A stretch of 64,000 nt of DNA from GCA-2701705 sp036163455. Lineage in GTDB: Bacteria > Pseudomonadota > Gammaproteobacteria > GCA-002705445 > GCA-002716945. The DNA is taken from the NCBI GenBank assembly GCA_036163455.1, contig JAYZKL010000018.1, forward strand, positions 24,010 to 88,009. Direction: 5' to 3'. Of this stretch, positions 55,123 to 64,000 are shown one piece after another (positions within the stretch are counted from its first letter, which is position 1; each line of letters starts with the position of its first letter). The notes below the pieces were generated by a model. It made no database searches and was not told the origin of the DNA. It saw only the letters and a list, made by a program, of their open reading frames with translations. A program made the translations under genes and the position numbers.

Positions 55123-56424
55123 ATGTTAAAAATTGGAATTTGCGGTCTTGGAACTGTGGGACAAAGTACCTTAGACCATATCATTAAATTTAAGAATGAA
55201 ATCAGATCAAATGTTACCGTAGACTTTGAATTATCCCACGTTGCAGACCTTGATGTATCATCAAAAAATTTACATGGCCTTAATTTAATTACTAGTAATG
55301 ATGCTTTAGAGTTAGCAAAAAACCCTGATATATCGATAATTATAGAATTGATTGGCGGAACATCAGCTGCTTATACAATTGTTACAGAAGCACTTAGAAA
55401 TAAAAAGCATGTTATAACAGCAAATAAGGCTCTTATTGCTGAGCATGGTGACGAAATCTTCAGATTGGCAAAAGAAGAGAAAGTATATTTTGGATTTGAG
55501 GCTTCGGTAGCCGGAGCAATCCCGATAGTCAAAGCTTTGACTCAAAGTATGTGTAATGAAAAAATATTTTCAATTTCTGGCATTATAAATGGAACATGTA
55601 ATTATATACTTGATCAAATGTCTACACAAAATCTTGATTTTGAAAAAGCATTGAAAAGTGCCCAAGAACTAGGATATGCCGAAGCAGATCCATCATTTGA
55701 TATTGGTGGAAATGATGCAGCTCATAAAATAGCTATCCTATCTTCTTTAGCTTATAAAATTGGTTTACCTTATAAAAATACTCACATTGAAGGGATAAAA
55801 AATATTACACCAATGGATATAAAGTTTGCTAATGAACTTGGATATACAATTAAACATATTGGTGTTACAAAAGAATCTGATGAGTCAATTGAATGTAGGG
55901 TTCATCCAACTCTTGTACCAAAAAATAATATATTATCTCAAGTTAATGATGTAATGAATGCAATTTTAGTAAAAGGCGAAAGATTTGGAACTTCTATGTT
56001 CTATGGTCATGGTGCTGGAGGCAATGCAACTGCATCAGCAATAATATCTAATCTAGTTGAAGCAATCAATTTTTCTGAAAATATTGATACAACAAATTCA
56101 ATAATTAGTAATAGTGTAGGGGCATTAGAGAGAAAAATTAAAAACATTGAACAAGTTGAGAGTTCGTTTTATCTTAGAATGCATGCAAAGGATATTCCTG
56201 GTGTTATGGCTGAAATTACAAACATACTTGCAAAAGAACAAATTAGCATAGAAGCTGTAACTCAACATGAACCTGAAAAGGATGATGCCTTAATACCAAT
56301 AGTAATGATTACAAATTCAGTGACTGGGTTATCTGTTAAGAAAGCTATAGAAAAGATACAAGATCTTAAAAATATCAATGGAAAAGTAAATAGAATACGA
56401 GTTCTAAAATTAAATGAAAAGTGA
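55123..56424 (+). CDS. hom: Homoserine dehydrogenase
   Basis: Reduces aspartate semialdehyde to homoserine. The Rossmann motif GICGLGTVGQ is at residues 4-13. The catalytic region contains NKALIAEHG and GIINGTCNYIL. A C-terminal ACT domain (about 352-430; SFYLRMHAKDIPGVM) suggests control by threonine. At 433 residues it is a stand-alone enzyme, not fused to aspartokinase. It overlaps thrC by 11 bases. Confidence 0.96.
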   Translation: MLKIGICGLGTVGQSTLDHIIKFKNEIRSNVTVDFELSHVADLDVSSKNLHGLNLITSNDALELAKNPDISIIIELIGGTSAAYTIVTEALRNKKHVITANKALIAEHGDEIFRLAKEEKVYFGFEASVAGAIPIVKALTQSMCNEKIFSISGIINGTCNYILDQMSTQNLDFEKALKSAQELGYAEADPSFDIGGNDAAHKIAILSSLAYKIGLPYKNTHIEGIKNITPMDIKFANELGYTIKHIGVTKESDESIECRVHPTLVPKNNILSQVNDVMNAILVKGERFGTSMFYGHGAGGNATASAIISNLVEAINFSENIDTTNSIISNSVGALERKIKNIEQVESSFYLRMHAKDIPGVMAEITNILAKEQISIEAVTQHEPEKDDALIPIVMITNSVTGLSVKKAIEKIQDLKNINGKVNRIRVLKLNEK

Positions 56425-57808
56425 TTCTTTACAATATGTAAGTACTAGAGGACATAAAAAAAAATTAGAATTCCATGATGTAATTTTTGAAGGTCTAGCG
56501 CCTGATGGAGGCTTATATATTCCAGAATATTGGCCCACACTTAATAAAGACATCATAAATTCATTCTCGAGTAAAAACTATACAGAAATAGCTCATGATG
56601 TTTTATCACCATTTTTAGATAATACAATAAATGAAAATGAATTGAGATTAATTATTGAGTCGGCATATAGATGTTTTGATTCAGATGAAATTACACCTTT
56701 AACCAAGATTAGCAATGATGAATATCTTTTGGAGCTTCATCATGGTCCAACTTATGCCTTTAAAGATATAGCTATGCAATTTATTGCTAGACTTATGGAC
56801 TTTTATCTAAGCAGAGATAATACAACAATTAATATTTTGGGCGCAACTTCAGGTGATACTGGAGCAGCAGCAATAGAAGGTTTTTCAAAAACTCAATCAA
56901 CAAATATTTTTATATTACATCCTCATAACAAAATTACTGATATACAAAGAAAGTTTATGACAACCGTTAAATCAAAAAATGTTTTTAATATTGCTATTGA
57001 AGGTAATTTTGATGATTGCCAAAAAATAATTAAATCTATATTTGCTGATAACAACTTTAAGAAAAATAATAAACTAACGGCGGTGAATTCAATTAATTGG
57101 GCAAGGATAATGTGCCAAATTGTTTATTATTTTTATTGTGTTAGTCGATTACCTTCAAATAAGAGAATTAATTTCTCTGTGCCAACTGGTAATTTTGGTG
57201 ATATATTTGCCGGTTATATTGCTTCAAAAATGGGTCTAATTATCAATAATTTAGTTATTGCAACTAATGAGAATGATATATTAGCAAGAACACTTAAAGA
57301 TGGACAACATACATTAAAGGAAGTTCTTGCAACTAGCTCACCAAGCATAGATATTCAGATTTCAAGTAATTTTGAAAGATTAATATATGATGTAACTAAA
57401 GACTCTGAGTATATAAAAAAGATTATGGATGATTTAATTAGTAAGAAAAATTATGTACTTAAAACCGACATAATTTCTGTAATTAAAAAACACTTTAGCG
57501 CTTATTCAATCAATCAAGACGAAGTTACGTTATTAATTAATTCATTATTTACTGAGAAAAAAATTACTATTGATCCACATACAGCAGTTGGCTTAGCAGC
57601 TTCGAGAAAAAATAAATCAAGTCAATGTATAGATGTTATTTTATCGACAGCACACCCGACGAAATTCAAAGATACAGTGACTCCTATCATTAATGATGAA
57701 TCTTATGTAACAGATAGGGTTAGGCAGATAATCAATCTAGATGAAACAATGACTGTGCTAAAGAATGATGAAGCAGTTGTCAGAAATTTTATTTTGGAGA
57801 ATATATAA
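56414..57808 (+). CDS. thrC: Threonine synthase
   Basis: PLP enzyme that converts phosphohomoserine to threonine. The PLP lysine is Lys117 in HGPTYAFKDIAMQF. GATSGDTGAAAIEG and SVPTGNFGDIFAGY are conserved. The 464-residue length indicates the longer fold-type II group found in gammaproteobacteria and yeast. Homoserine kinase (thrB) is not adjacent. The stop TAA shares a base with the ATG of a small downstream gene. Confidence 0.95.
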   Translation: MKSDSLQYVSTRGHKKKLEFHDVIFEGLAPDGGLYIPEYWPTLNKDIINSFSSKNYTEIAHDVLSPFLDNTINENELRLIIESAYRCFDSDEITPLTKISNDEYLLELHHGPTYAFKDIAMQFIARLMDFYLSRDNTTINILGATSGDTGAAAIEGFSKTQSTNIFILHPHNKITDIQRKFMTTVKSKNVFNIAIEGNFDDCQKIIKSIFADNNFKKNNKLTAVNSINWARIMCQIVYYFYCVSRLPSNKRINFSVPTGNFGDIFAGYIASKMGLIINNLVIATNENDILARTLKDGQHTLKEVLATSSPSIDIQISSNFERLIYDVTKDSEYIKKIMDDLISKKNYVLKTDIISVIKKHFSAYSINQDEVTLLINSLFTEKKITIDPHTAVGLAASRKNKSSQCIDVILSTAHPTKFKDTVTPIINDESYVTDRVRQIINLDETMTVLKNDEAVVRNFILENI

Positions 57809-57987
57809 TGATAAGAATATTTTTGTTGATTGCTATCATTCTTCTTTTGTACATCATCCATTCAAAAATTAATCATGAATATCATTTCATAAGGAATGTT
57901 ATAAAAATAGCTTTGATTGTATTTAGCGCAATATTCTTAGTGATATTAATTTCAGCAATGATGGGAAATAGTTTAAACCTATTCTGA
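57808..57987 (+). CDS. 59-residue two-span membrane protein coupled to thrC
   Basis: A small gene with ATG at 57808 sharing the last base of the thrC stop (TAATG) and TGA at 57985-57987. The product has two hydrophobic segments (about residues 2-17 and 31-52) separated by a polar basic loop (HSKINHEYHFIRN). The start arrangement is the same as at ftsW-murG and ilvC-pssA, which argues that it is real. Its end overlaps trxB by 9 bases. I do not recognise a family. Confidence 0.6.
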   Translation: MIRIFLLIAIILLLYIIHSKINHEYHFIRNVIKIALIVFSAIFLVILISAMMGNSLNLF

Positions 57988-58923
57988 TAAAAATTTTTCA
58001 GCATCTAGCGCAGCCATGCAACCAGATCCTGCTGACGTAACTGCTTGACGATAGATTGAATCCGAAACATCTCCAGCTGCAAAAACTCCATCTATGCTAC
58101 AACTTGTTGCATTCCCTTTGTTTCCACTTTTAACATTCAGATAACCATTTGACATTTCAAGTTGATTAATAAATAAGTCTGTGTTGGGTTTATGCCCAAT
58201 TGCAATGAAGACTCCTGAGCAATCAAGATTCTCTATTTTCCCAGATTTTAATTTTTTAATTTTAACTGAATCAACTTTTTCGCCATCACCACAAACTTCT
58301 TCAAGCGTAGTATCCCATAGTATTTCTACTTTTTTATCCTTTACTTTCTCATTTAATCTATCCACAAGTATTGCTTCTGCTCTCAACTGATCTCTTCTAT
58401 GAATTAAAATAACTTTTGATGCAATATTAGATAAATAAAGAGCTTCTTCTGCAGCAGTATTACCACCACCAACTACCAATACTTTCTTTTCTTTATAAAA
58501 AAAACCATCACATGTTGCACAAGCTGACACCCCTTTACCTAAATATTTTTTTTCTGAATCTAGTCCTAAATATTTAGCGCTGGCACCAGTTGCTATTATC
58601 AGAGATTTACAGGTATATAAATCTGAATCACCTATTAATTCAAACGGCTGTTTATTTAAGTTAACTTCTTTGATGTGATCAATGATGACTTTGGTACCAA
58701 ATTTTTCTACATGCACCTTCATTCTGTCCATCAATTCAGGCCCTTGAAGATTATTAGAATCTCCAGGCCAATTTTCTACATCAGTTGTTGTTGTCAATTG
58801 ACCTCCTAGTTCAAGACCAGTAATCAATATAGGGCTGAGGTTTGCTCTTGAGGCATATAGCGCTGCCGTATAACCGGCAGGACCAGAACCAAGAATTATG
58901 AGTTGATTGTGCTTATTTTCCAT
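57979..58923 (-). CDS. trxB: Thioredoxin reductase TrxB
   Basis: FAD/NADPH enzyme that keeps thioredoxin reduced. The FAD motif is GSGPAGYTAALYA near residue 12, the redox-active CATC is at residues 135-138, and the NADPH motif is VVGGGNTAAEEALYL. The end GDVSDSIYRQAVTSAGSGC is typical. Length 314 residues. It is divergent from ftsK, as in E. coli, though lrp is absent between them. Confidence 0.96.
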   Translation of the reverse strand: MENKHNQLIILGSGPAGYTAALYASRANLSPILITGLELGGQLTTTTDVENWPGDSNNLQGPELMDRMKVHVEKFGTKVIIDHIKEVNLNKQPFELIGDSDLYTCKSLIIATGASAKYLGLDSEKKYLGKGVSACATCDGFFYKEKKVLVVGGGNTAAEEALYLSNIASKVILIHRRDQLRAEAILVDRLNEKVKDKKVEILWDTTLEEVCGDGEKVDSVKIKKLKSGKIENLDCSGVFIAIGHKPNTDLFINQLEMSNGYLNVKSGNKGNATSCSIDGVFAAGDVSDSIYRQAVTSAGSGCMAALDAEKFLSE

Positions 58924-58928
58924 GTTGC

Positions 58929-58948
58929 AACGAATTCTCTGATTCGTT
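58929..58948. repeat. Inverted repeat just upstream of trxB
   Basis: AACGAAT (58929-58935) and ATTCGTT (58942-58948) form a perfect 7-bp stem with a 6-base loop, only 5 bases before the trxB start codon. It could be an operator or a hairpin in the trxB leader that limits translation. Confidence 0.4.
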
Positions 58949-59059
58949 CTAAATATAATAGAATAATAATATTTTTATAGCAAATTTAGGCTATTTTGAG
59001 CATTTCTGTAATAGAAAATTTGTGATTAATATATTAGTATATTAGAAAACGAGGGTTAA

Positions 59060-61300
59060 TTGGCTCAAGCTAGAAGAAATAAAAAGTTTACATTAAATAA
59101 GCTTACCTCAATAAAAAAAGAAATCTCAAGTTTCTTTATGCTAGTCTTCTCGCTGCTTTTTCTTATATCAATATATAGTCATGATCCCGGCGACCCTAAT
59201 TTCTTTAATTCAGGCATTGCCTCTTCAGTAAATAATTACATTGGAATAGTCGGAGCTTATGTTTCATTTGTTTTTTTTGAAATTTTTGGATTTTTTTCAT
59301 ATCTTTTTCCTGTTTTTCTTATTTTAGTTGTATTGGAGTCCTTTAAAGAAAATTCATTTACAAAACAGCCAATAGCAAGGATAACTAATTTTTTCTATTT
59401 CTTATTAATTATATTTTCTTCCTGCGTAATATTAAACTTTCTTGGGCCTGAAGAATTTTCAAACAATGATGGCTTTCTTTTTGGTGGGTTTACTGGATTT
59501 TATTTGACTAATCATATAGGGATTTATATTGGAACCGCTGGAACTCTGTTACTCTCGGTTGCAACGCTAATACTATCTGCATCAAAATATTTCAATATTG
59601 ATATTAGTCTTGTATCAATGAATTTTTATAAGTATTTAAAATATGGCTATTTAAGAATTAAGTTTATTTTTAATAGTTATATTGAAAAAATATCTTTATA
59701 TATTGAGAAGAAAAAACATAGACAAGAAGTCGCTCAAACCCCTTTAGTTAAAAAAGTTTCTGAAACTGCTCTAGAAATCCCTGAAGAAACAAAACATGTC
59801 AGTAAAAGAGAGTTTAAAGAAAAGCAAAAAGATTTATTTTTAGGTGACAATAAATCTGATTTACCCCTACTTGATTTTTTAATTGATCATGGTTCTGAAA
59901 AAGTTAGCTATGATGATCAATCATTACATAATATGTCAACTTTGTTAGAAGCTAACCTTAAAGATTTTAATATAGATGCTGAAGTCAAAAATGTTAGGCC
60001 GGGGCCTGTTGTCACATTGTTTGAAATTCAACCAGCTAAAGGAATAAAAGTTAGCCAAATAATAAGTTTATCAAAAGACTTAGCTAGAACGATGTCAGTC
60101 AGTAGTCTAAGAGTTGTAGATAATATACCGGGAACTGCATCAATAGGTATAGAAATTCCTAATGATGTTAGGGAAACTGTTTCCCTAAGAGACATTATTA
60201 TTTCTAAAGAATATGAGAGCTCAAAATCTTCTTTAACCATTGCGTTAGGTAAAGATATACAAGGGAGCCCTGTTTGTACAGATTTACATAAACTTCCACA
60301 CCTATTAGTTGCAGGTACGACTGGATCTGGAAAATCAGTAGCAATACATTCAATGATTATGAGTTTGTTATATAAATCCAAACCATCAGACCTGCAATTA
60401 TTATTAGTAGATCCAAAAATGTTGGAACTGAGTGTTTATGATGGAATTCCGCACTTACTTAATCCAGTAATAACAGATATGAAACAGGCTGTAAATGGAT
60501 TGCGATGGTGTGTACAACAAATGGAAAAAAGATATAGGATGATGAGCGAGCTAGGTGTAAGAAATATACGCGGATACAATAAAATAATTAATGACAAGAT
60601 GGATCTTGGTAAGAAGATAGAACTTAACAATAATGAAACAGAATCATATCATGAAAAATTACCATACATCGTTGTTGTTATAGATGAATTTGCTGACATG
60701 ATGTCCGTAATTGGAAAGAAAGTTGATGATTTAATTACTAGAATAGCTCACAAAGCAAGAGCAGCTGGCATACACTTAGTTTTAGCAACTCAGCGGCCGT
60801 CTGTAGATGTCATTACAGGTATCATCAAAGCAAACATTTCAGCGAGAATTGCCTTGCAAGTATCATCTCATATTGATTCAAGAACAATCATTGATAGCAT
60901 GGGGGCAGAACAATTATTAGGAAATGGCGATATGTTATTTGTTGGGCCAACAACTAGAACTAATCAAAGAATACATGGCGCTTATGTTAGTGATAAAGAA
61001 GTCAAGGATGTTGTAGATTTTCTAAAAAAGAATGGTGAAGCATCATATATTGAATCTCTTTTAACAGATGACGATGATCAAAATAATGGAGTTGATATTA
61101 ACTCAAATGATGATGAGCTTTTTGCAGAGGCAGTTAAGCTTGTTACGGAAACTAGAAAAACATCAATCTCTTTTTTACAAAGAAGATTAAAGATAGGCTA
61201 TAATCGAGCAGCTAATCTGATTGAGTCAATGGAATCTCAGGGTATATTATCTGCACCACAATCAAACGGTAATAGAGATATACTAAAGGATAAAGATTAG
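59060..61300 (+). CDS. ftsK: DNA translocase FtsK
   Basis: Septal DNA pump that clears the chromosome dimer site at division. The N-terminal part (about 22-180) has four or so membrane segments; the linker is short. The motor domain has Walker A GTTGSGKS near residue 420 and Walker B VVVIDEFADMM. The C-terminal gamma winged helix (about 680-740; TSISFLQRRLKIGYNRAANLIE) reads KOPS sequences. Start is TTG 59060 with GAGGG four bases upstream. At 746 residues it is shorter than E. coli FtsK (1329), which has a long linker. Confidence 0.95.
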   Translation: MAQARRNKKFTLNKLTSIKKEISSFFMLVFSLLFLISIYSHDPGDPNFFNSGIASSVNNYIGIVGAYVSFVFFEIFGFFSYLFPVFLILVVLESFKENSFTKQPIARITNFFYFLLIIFSSCVILNFLGPEEFSNNDGFLFGGFTGFYLTNHIGIYIGTAGTLLLSVATLILSASKYFNIDISLVSMNFYKYLKYGYLRIKFIFNSYIEKISLYIEKKKHRQEVAQTPLVKKVSETALEIPEETKHVSKREFKEKQKDLFLGDNKSDLPLLDFLIDHGSEKVSYDDQSLHNMSTLLEANLKDFNIDAEVKNVRPGPVVTLFEIQPAKGIKVSQIISLSKDLARTMSVSSLRVVDNIPGTASIGIEIPNDVRETVSLRDIIISKEYESSKSSLTIALGKDIQGSPVCTDLHKLPHLLVAGTTGSGKSVAIHSMIMSLLYKSKPSDLQLLLVDPKMLELSVYDGIPHLLNPVITDMKQAVNGLRWCVQQMEKRYRMMSELGVRNIRGYNKIINDKMDLGKKIELNNNETESYHEKLPYIVVVIDEFADMMSVIGKKVDDLITRIAHKARAAGIHLVLATQRPSVDVITGIIKANISARIALQVSSHIDSRTIIDSMGAEQLLGNGDMLFVGPTTRTNQRIHGAYVSDKEVKDVVDFLKKNGEASYIESLLTDDDDQNNGVDINSNDDELFAEAVKLVTETRKTSISFLQRRLKIGYNRAANLIESMESQGILSAPQSNGNRDILKDKD

Positions 61301-61308
61301 TCAGCTAG

Positions 61309-62565
61309 ATGATAAATATAGATTTAATACTTAACAATCCTGATATTATAAAAAATAAAATGGAATCAAGAAATTTTGATCTTGATTTAGAATTAATTAA
61401 AAAATTATCAACTGCAAGAAAAAGACTCATAACTGAGAAAGAATCTATTTCAGCAGAAAAGAATATTTTGGTTAAGAAATTCAATGAAATAGAAACTGAC
61501 TCAGAAAAGGAAAACTTAAAAAATCAATCTAAGGTGCTAGAAAATAAAATAAATGACAATAAAACGTCTTTGTCTCAAATACAAACGGAATTAGATAATT
61601 ATTTATTAACCATCCCAAATATTCCAGATGAAGATGTACCAGTTGGAAAAGATGAAACCTCTAATATAGTTAATAAAGAATGGGGGTCCATTTCTAAATC
61701 TAAAGCCGACCACTCTGAAATTTTTAAACAAAATAATCTTATAGATTTTGAAACAGCAGCTTTAATTTCTAGATCACGATTTGTAGTTTTGAGAGGTGAA
61801 ATTGCAAAGCTTCATAGAGCTTTAATTAACTTTATGCTTACAACTCATACTGAAAAATATAATTATCATGAATACAATATTCCCTATCTCGTAAATGATG
61901 AGAGTCTAGTGGGAACAGGCCAATTACCAAAATTTGCTACTGATTTATTTAAAATTGAAAATGAAAAACTTTTTTTAATTCCAACCGCTGAAGTACCTCT
62001 TACAAGCCTTCACAGAGATAAAGTACTCTCTGAATCACAATTACCATTAAGGCTTGTTGCTCATTCACCATGCTTTAGATCAGAAGCAGGCTCTTATGGG
62101 AAAGATACAAAAGGAATGATTCGACATCATCAATTTGAAAAAGTTGAACTTGTTCAATTAGTTAAACCATCAGAATCAAAGAAAGCACTTGAAGAATTAA
62201 CTCTCCATTGTGAATCAATTTTAGAAATGTTAGAAATACCATTTAGAAGAGTCAGTTTATCAACTGGTGATTTAGGATTCTCCGCTTCTAAAACATATGA
62301 TTTAGAAGCTTGGATGCCGGGACAAAATAAATATAGAGAAGTATCGTCCTGCAGTAATTTTAAAGACTTTCAATCTCGTAGATTAAATATTAAATATAAA
62401 GATACAACTACAAAAAAGAAAGATTTTGTCCATACTCTAAACGGGTCTGGATTAGCGATAGGAAGAACTCTCGCTGCATTAGTTGAAAATAATTTTGATA
62501 ATAATATTATTAAGATTCCTGATGTCCTGCATAAATTTACAGGATTCAAAACTATCAAATTATGA
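61309..62565 (+). CDS. serS: Seryl-tRNA synthetase
   Basis: Class II synthetase of 418 residues. An N-terminal long coiled-coil arm (about 30-100) contacts the long variable arm of tRNA-Ser. Motif 2 contains CFRSEAGSYGKDTKGMIRHHQFEKVEL and motif 3 NGSGLAIGRTLAAL. It lies directly after ftsK; lolA and rarA, which usually separate the two, are missing. A tRNA-Ser follows after 33 bases. Confidence 0.96.
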   Translation: MINIDLILNNPDIIKNKMESRNFDLDLELIKKLSTARKRLITEKESISAEKNILVKKFNEIETDSEKENLKNQSKVLENKINDNKTSLSQIQTELDNYLLTIPNIPDEDVPVGKDETSNIVNKEWGSISKSKADHSEIFKQNNLIDFETAALISRSRFVVLRGEIAKLHRALINFMLTTHTEKYNYHEYNIPYLVNDESLVGTGQLPKFATDLFKIENEKLFLIPTAEVPLTSLHRDKVLSESQLPLRLVAHSPCFRSEAGSYGKDTKGMIRHHQFEKVELVQLVKPSESKKALEELTLHCESILEMLEIPFRRVSLSTGDLGFSASKTYDLEAWMPGQNKYREVSSCSNFKDFQSRRLNIKYKDTTTKKKDFVHTLNGSGLAIGRTLAALVENNFDNNIIKIPDVLHKFTGFKTIKL

Positions 62566-62598
62566 TATTTATTTGATTTAAACTATAATGGCTTGACT

Positions 62599-62685
62599 GG
62601 AGGGATGGCAGAGTGGTTGAATGCACTGGTCTTGAAAACCAGCAAGGTTTAACGACCTTCCAGGGTTCGAATCCCTGTCCCTCCG
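62599..62685 (+). tRNA. tRNA-Ser (anticodon UGA)
   Basis: An 87-base class II tRNA: acceptor GGAGGGA/TCCCTCC, anticodon loop CTTGAAA with anticodon TGA, a long variable arm (GCAAGG...CCTTCC region), a T-arm with GGTTCGAATCC, and G as discriminator. CCA is not encoded. It lies next to its own synthetase gene serS. Confidence 0.97.
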
Positions 62686-62700
62686 TTGATTCATAAATCC

Positions 62701-63933
62701 ATGAAAGATAAAAAATTATTCAGTTGGGCACTTTATGATTGGGCGAATTCAGCATATGCAACAATTGTTTTGGCAGGGTTCTACCCAATTATTTTTGCTG
62801 AAAACTTTGCATCAATCATTCCTGATACAGAGAGAACTTTGATACTGGGTATTTCAAATTCTTCAGCTAGTCTTTTACTTATTATCATTGCACCACTGAT
62901 AGGATTGATAGCAGATAGAAAAAGAGCTAAAAAAAGGTTTTTAATCATTTTTGCTTTAATCGGTATAGTTGCTACTTTTTTATTATCTGTGGTTGCTAAA
63001 GATCAATGGCTTCTAGCTTCATTTTTCTTTGGATTGTCATTATTTGGATTTATGTTGTCAAATGTTTTCTATGATTCCATGATGCTTAATTTTAAAAATA
63101 CGAATCAATATGACTCTATATCAGCTCTTGGCTATGCTTTAGGATATTTGGGTGGGGGCTTAGCATTCGTAATATCCTTATTATTTTTATTTTATTTTGA
63201 TCAATCATCTTATCCTTTAATTTATGAAAAAAAGATAGTTTTTATTTTCACTTCTTTTTGGTGGCTATTATTTATGATACCTCTAATTTTATATTGGAAT
63301 GATAATGATTCAAATCAAACCATATCTAATCCTCAATACAAGTTGAGAGACACCTATAACTATATAAGATCAAATAAGAAACTCCTCCTCTTTCTATTTG
63401 CGTATTGGATATACATTGATGGTGTCGATACAGTTATAAGAATGGCAGTAAATTATGGGATAACTATTGGCTTTGGTTCATCAGATTTATTAATTGCGCT
63501 TCTTGTAATACAGTTTGTAGGGTTTCCTGCCACTCTTTTTATTGGATATCTGGCTAATAAATATAATACAGAATTAGGAATACAAATTTGTTTATTGGTA
63601 TATTTACTTGTGACGATACTTTCATATAACCTTACTTCAATTTTTGAATTCTATATAATTGCTATACTCATTGGTTTAGTTCAAGGTGGGATACAATCTT
63701 TGAGCAGATCTTATTATGCTAGAATAGTTCCGAATAATCGAAGCTCAGAATTTTTTGGTGTATACAATATGTTAGGAAAATTTGCAGCGCTTATAGGACC
63801 TCTTGTTGTAGGCTTCATGTCTTATGCTTTTGATAGCACTAGGATTGGTATATTAAGTCTTTCCATATTTTTTATACTAGGTCTTTATCTATTTAACATC
63901 CAAGCTAAAATAAATAATCAGTCTCATAATTAG
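62701..63933 (+). CDS. MFS transporter, UMF1/Atg22-like family
   Basis: Membrane transporter of 410 residues with about 12 hydrophobic segments. The N-terminal SWALYDWANSAYATIVLAGFYP region is the signature of the UMF1 family (Atg22-like). Fungal Atg22 exports amino acids from vacuoles; the bacterial substrate is unknown. I start at ATG 62701; an in-frame TTG at 62686 touches the end of the tRNA and is less likely. The stop TAG is immediately followed by the next tRNA gene. Confidence 0.87.
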   Translation: MKDKKLFSWALYDWANSAYATIVLAGFYPIIFAENFASIIPDTERTLILGISNSSASLLLIIIAPLIGLIADRKRAKKRFLIIFALIGIVATFLLSVVAKDQWLLASFFFGLSLFGFMLSNVFYDSMMLNFKNTNQYDSISALGYALGYLGGGLAFVISLLFLFYFDQSSYPLIYEKKIVFIFTSFWWLLFMIPLILYWNDNDSNQTISNPQYKLRDTYNYIRSNKKLLLFLFAYWIYIDGVDTVIRMAVNYGITIGFGSSDLLIALLVIQFVGFPATLFIGYLANKYNTELGIQICLLVYLLVTILSYNLTSIFEFYIIAILIGLVQGGIQSLSRSYYARIVPNNRSSEFFGVYNMLGKFAALIGPLVVGFMSYAFDSTRIGILSLSIFFILGLYLFNIQAKINNQSHN

Positions 63934-64000
63934 GGAGAGGTGTCCGAGTGGTTTAAGGAGCACGCTTGGAAAGCGTGTATACAGGAAACTGTATCGTGGG
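63934..64000 (+). tRNA. tRNA-Ser (anticodon GGA), 3' partial
   Basis: The first 67 bases of a class II tRNA cut by the window end. Acceptor 5' strand GGAGAGG, then TGTCCGAG as D-arm and an anticodon stem ACGCT/AGCGT enclosing loop TGGAAA-type with anticodon GGA, followed by the start of a long variable arm. It matches the E. coli tRNA-Ser(GGA) pattern and begins directly at the transporter stop codon. Confidence 0.95.

Noticed and set aside
55079..55129. Short frame of 16 codons overlapping the hom start, considered as a threonine leader
   Set aside because: It contains only one Thr codon, so there is no sign of amino-acid sensing; such frames are frequent in AT-rich DNA.
60028..60381. 117-codon open frame on the minus strand inside ftsK
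   Set aside because: Antisense to the motor domain of FtsK; composition is that of a mirrored coding frame.
1..64000. Search for mobile elements, CRISPR arrays, prophage or defence genes
   Set aside because: No transposase, integrase, terminal repeats, spaced repeats or phage-like genes were seen; the gene content is housekeeping throughout.

Overview
The window is a gene-dense, AT-rich (about 30% G+C by eye) stretch of a Gram-negative bacterial chromosome. Gene families and gene order (ftsA-lpxC-secA, bamD-rluD-yfiH, surE-pcm-yqaA, trxB/ftsK/serS, trpS-scpA-scpB) point to a gammaproteobacterium. A soxXYZA cluster, a YeeE/YedE sulfur transporter and a TusA protein point to thiosulfate oxidation. 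Very low G+C, tiny intergenic gaps, overlapping convergent genes and several genes missing from otherwise conserved clusters suggest a streamlined or reduced genome. A relative of the SUP05/Thioglobaceae and bivalve-symbiont group is my best guess. That placement is inference and was not tested.

Layout: 1-14160 is the division/cell-wall (dcw) cluster, all on +: ftsI (5' end outside the window), murE, murF, mraY, murD, ftsW, murG, murC, murB, ddl, ftsQ, ftsA. ftsZ, expected next, is absent; a 104-bp gap leads straight to lpxC. From 14265 to 22770 come lpxC, dciA(-), secA, argJ, a mutT-thiE fusion, zapD(-), coaE(-), a PP0621-like protein(-) and nadE. From 22802 to 29999 come bamD(-), rluD, pgeF, an RND efflux adaptor and pump, and two tandem monohaem cytochromes c(-). 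From 30100 to 35681 come fmdB, aspS, nadA, yebC, ruvC, queE and queC.

From 35717 to 41379 lies a sulfur region: a YeeE/YedE transporter, tRNA-Lys, an unrecognised lipoprotein, soxA-soxZ-soxY-soxX (read leftward), a BepA-like metalloprotease and tusA. From 41387 to 48948 come a DUF218 protein, ilvB, ilvH, ilvC, pssA, leuA, a family-4 uracil-DNA glycosylase and rimI; this covers most of the shared branched-chain amino acid route. From 48928 to 57987 come bolA, trpS, scpA, scpB, moaB, an Smr protein, surE, pcm, yqaA, an Mth938-like protein, hom, thrC and a 59-residue membrane protein. The window closes with trxB(-), ftsK, serS, tRNA-Ser(UGA), an UMF1-type transporter and the start of tRNA-Ser(GGA).

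Most genes are housekeeping. I see no insertion sequence, prophage, CRISPR array or defence island, and no gene-free stretch longer than 150 bases. The points most worth following up are the missing ftsZ despite retained ftsA and zapD, a degenerate zinc tail on SecA, a possible Leu-rich leader before leuA, the unknown lipoprotein behind soxA, and small coupled membrane proteins.
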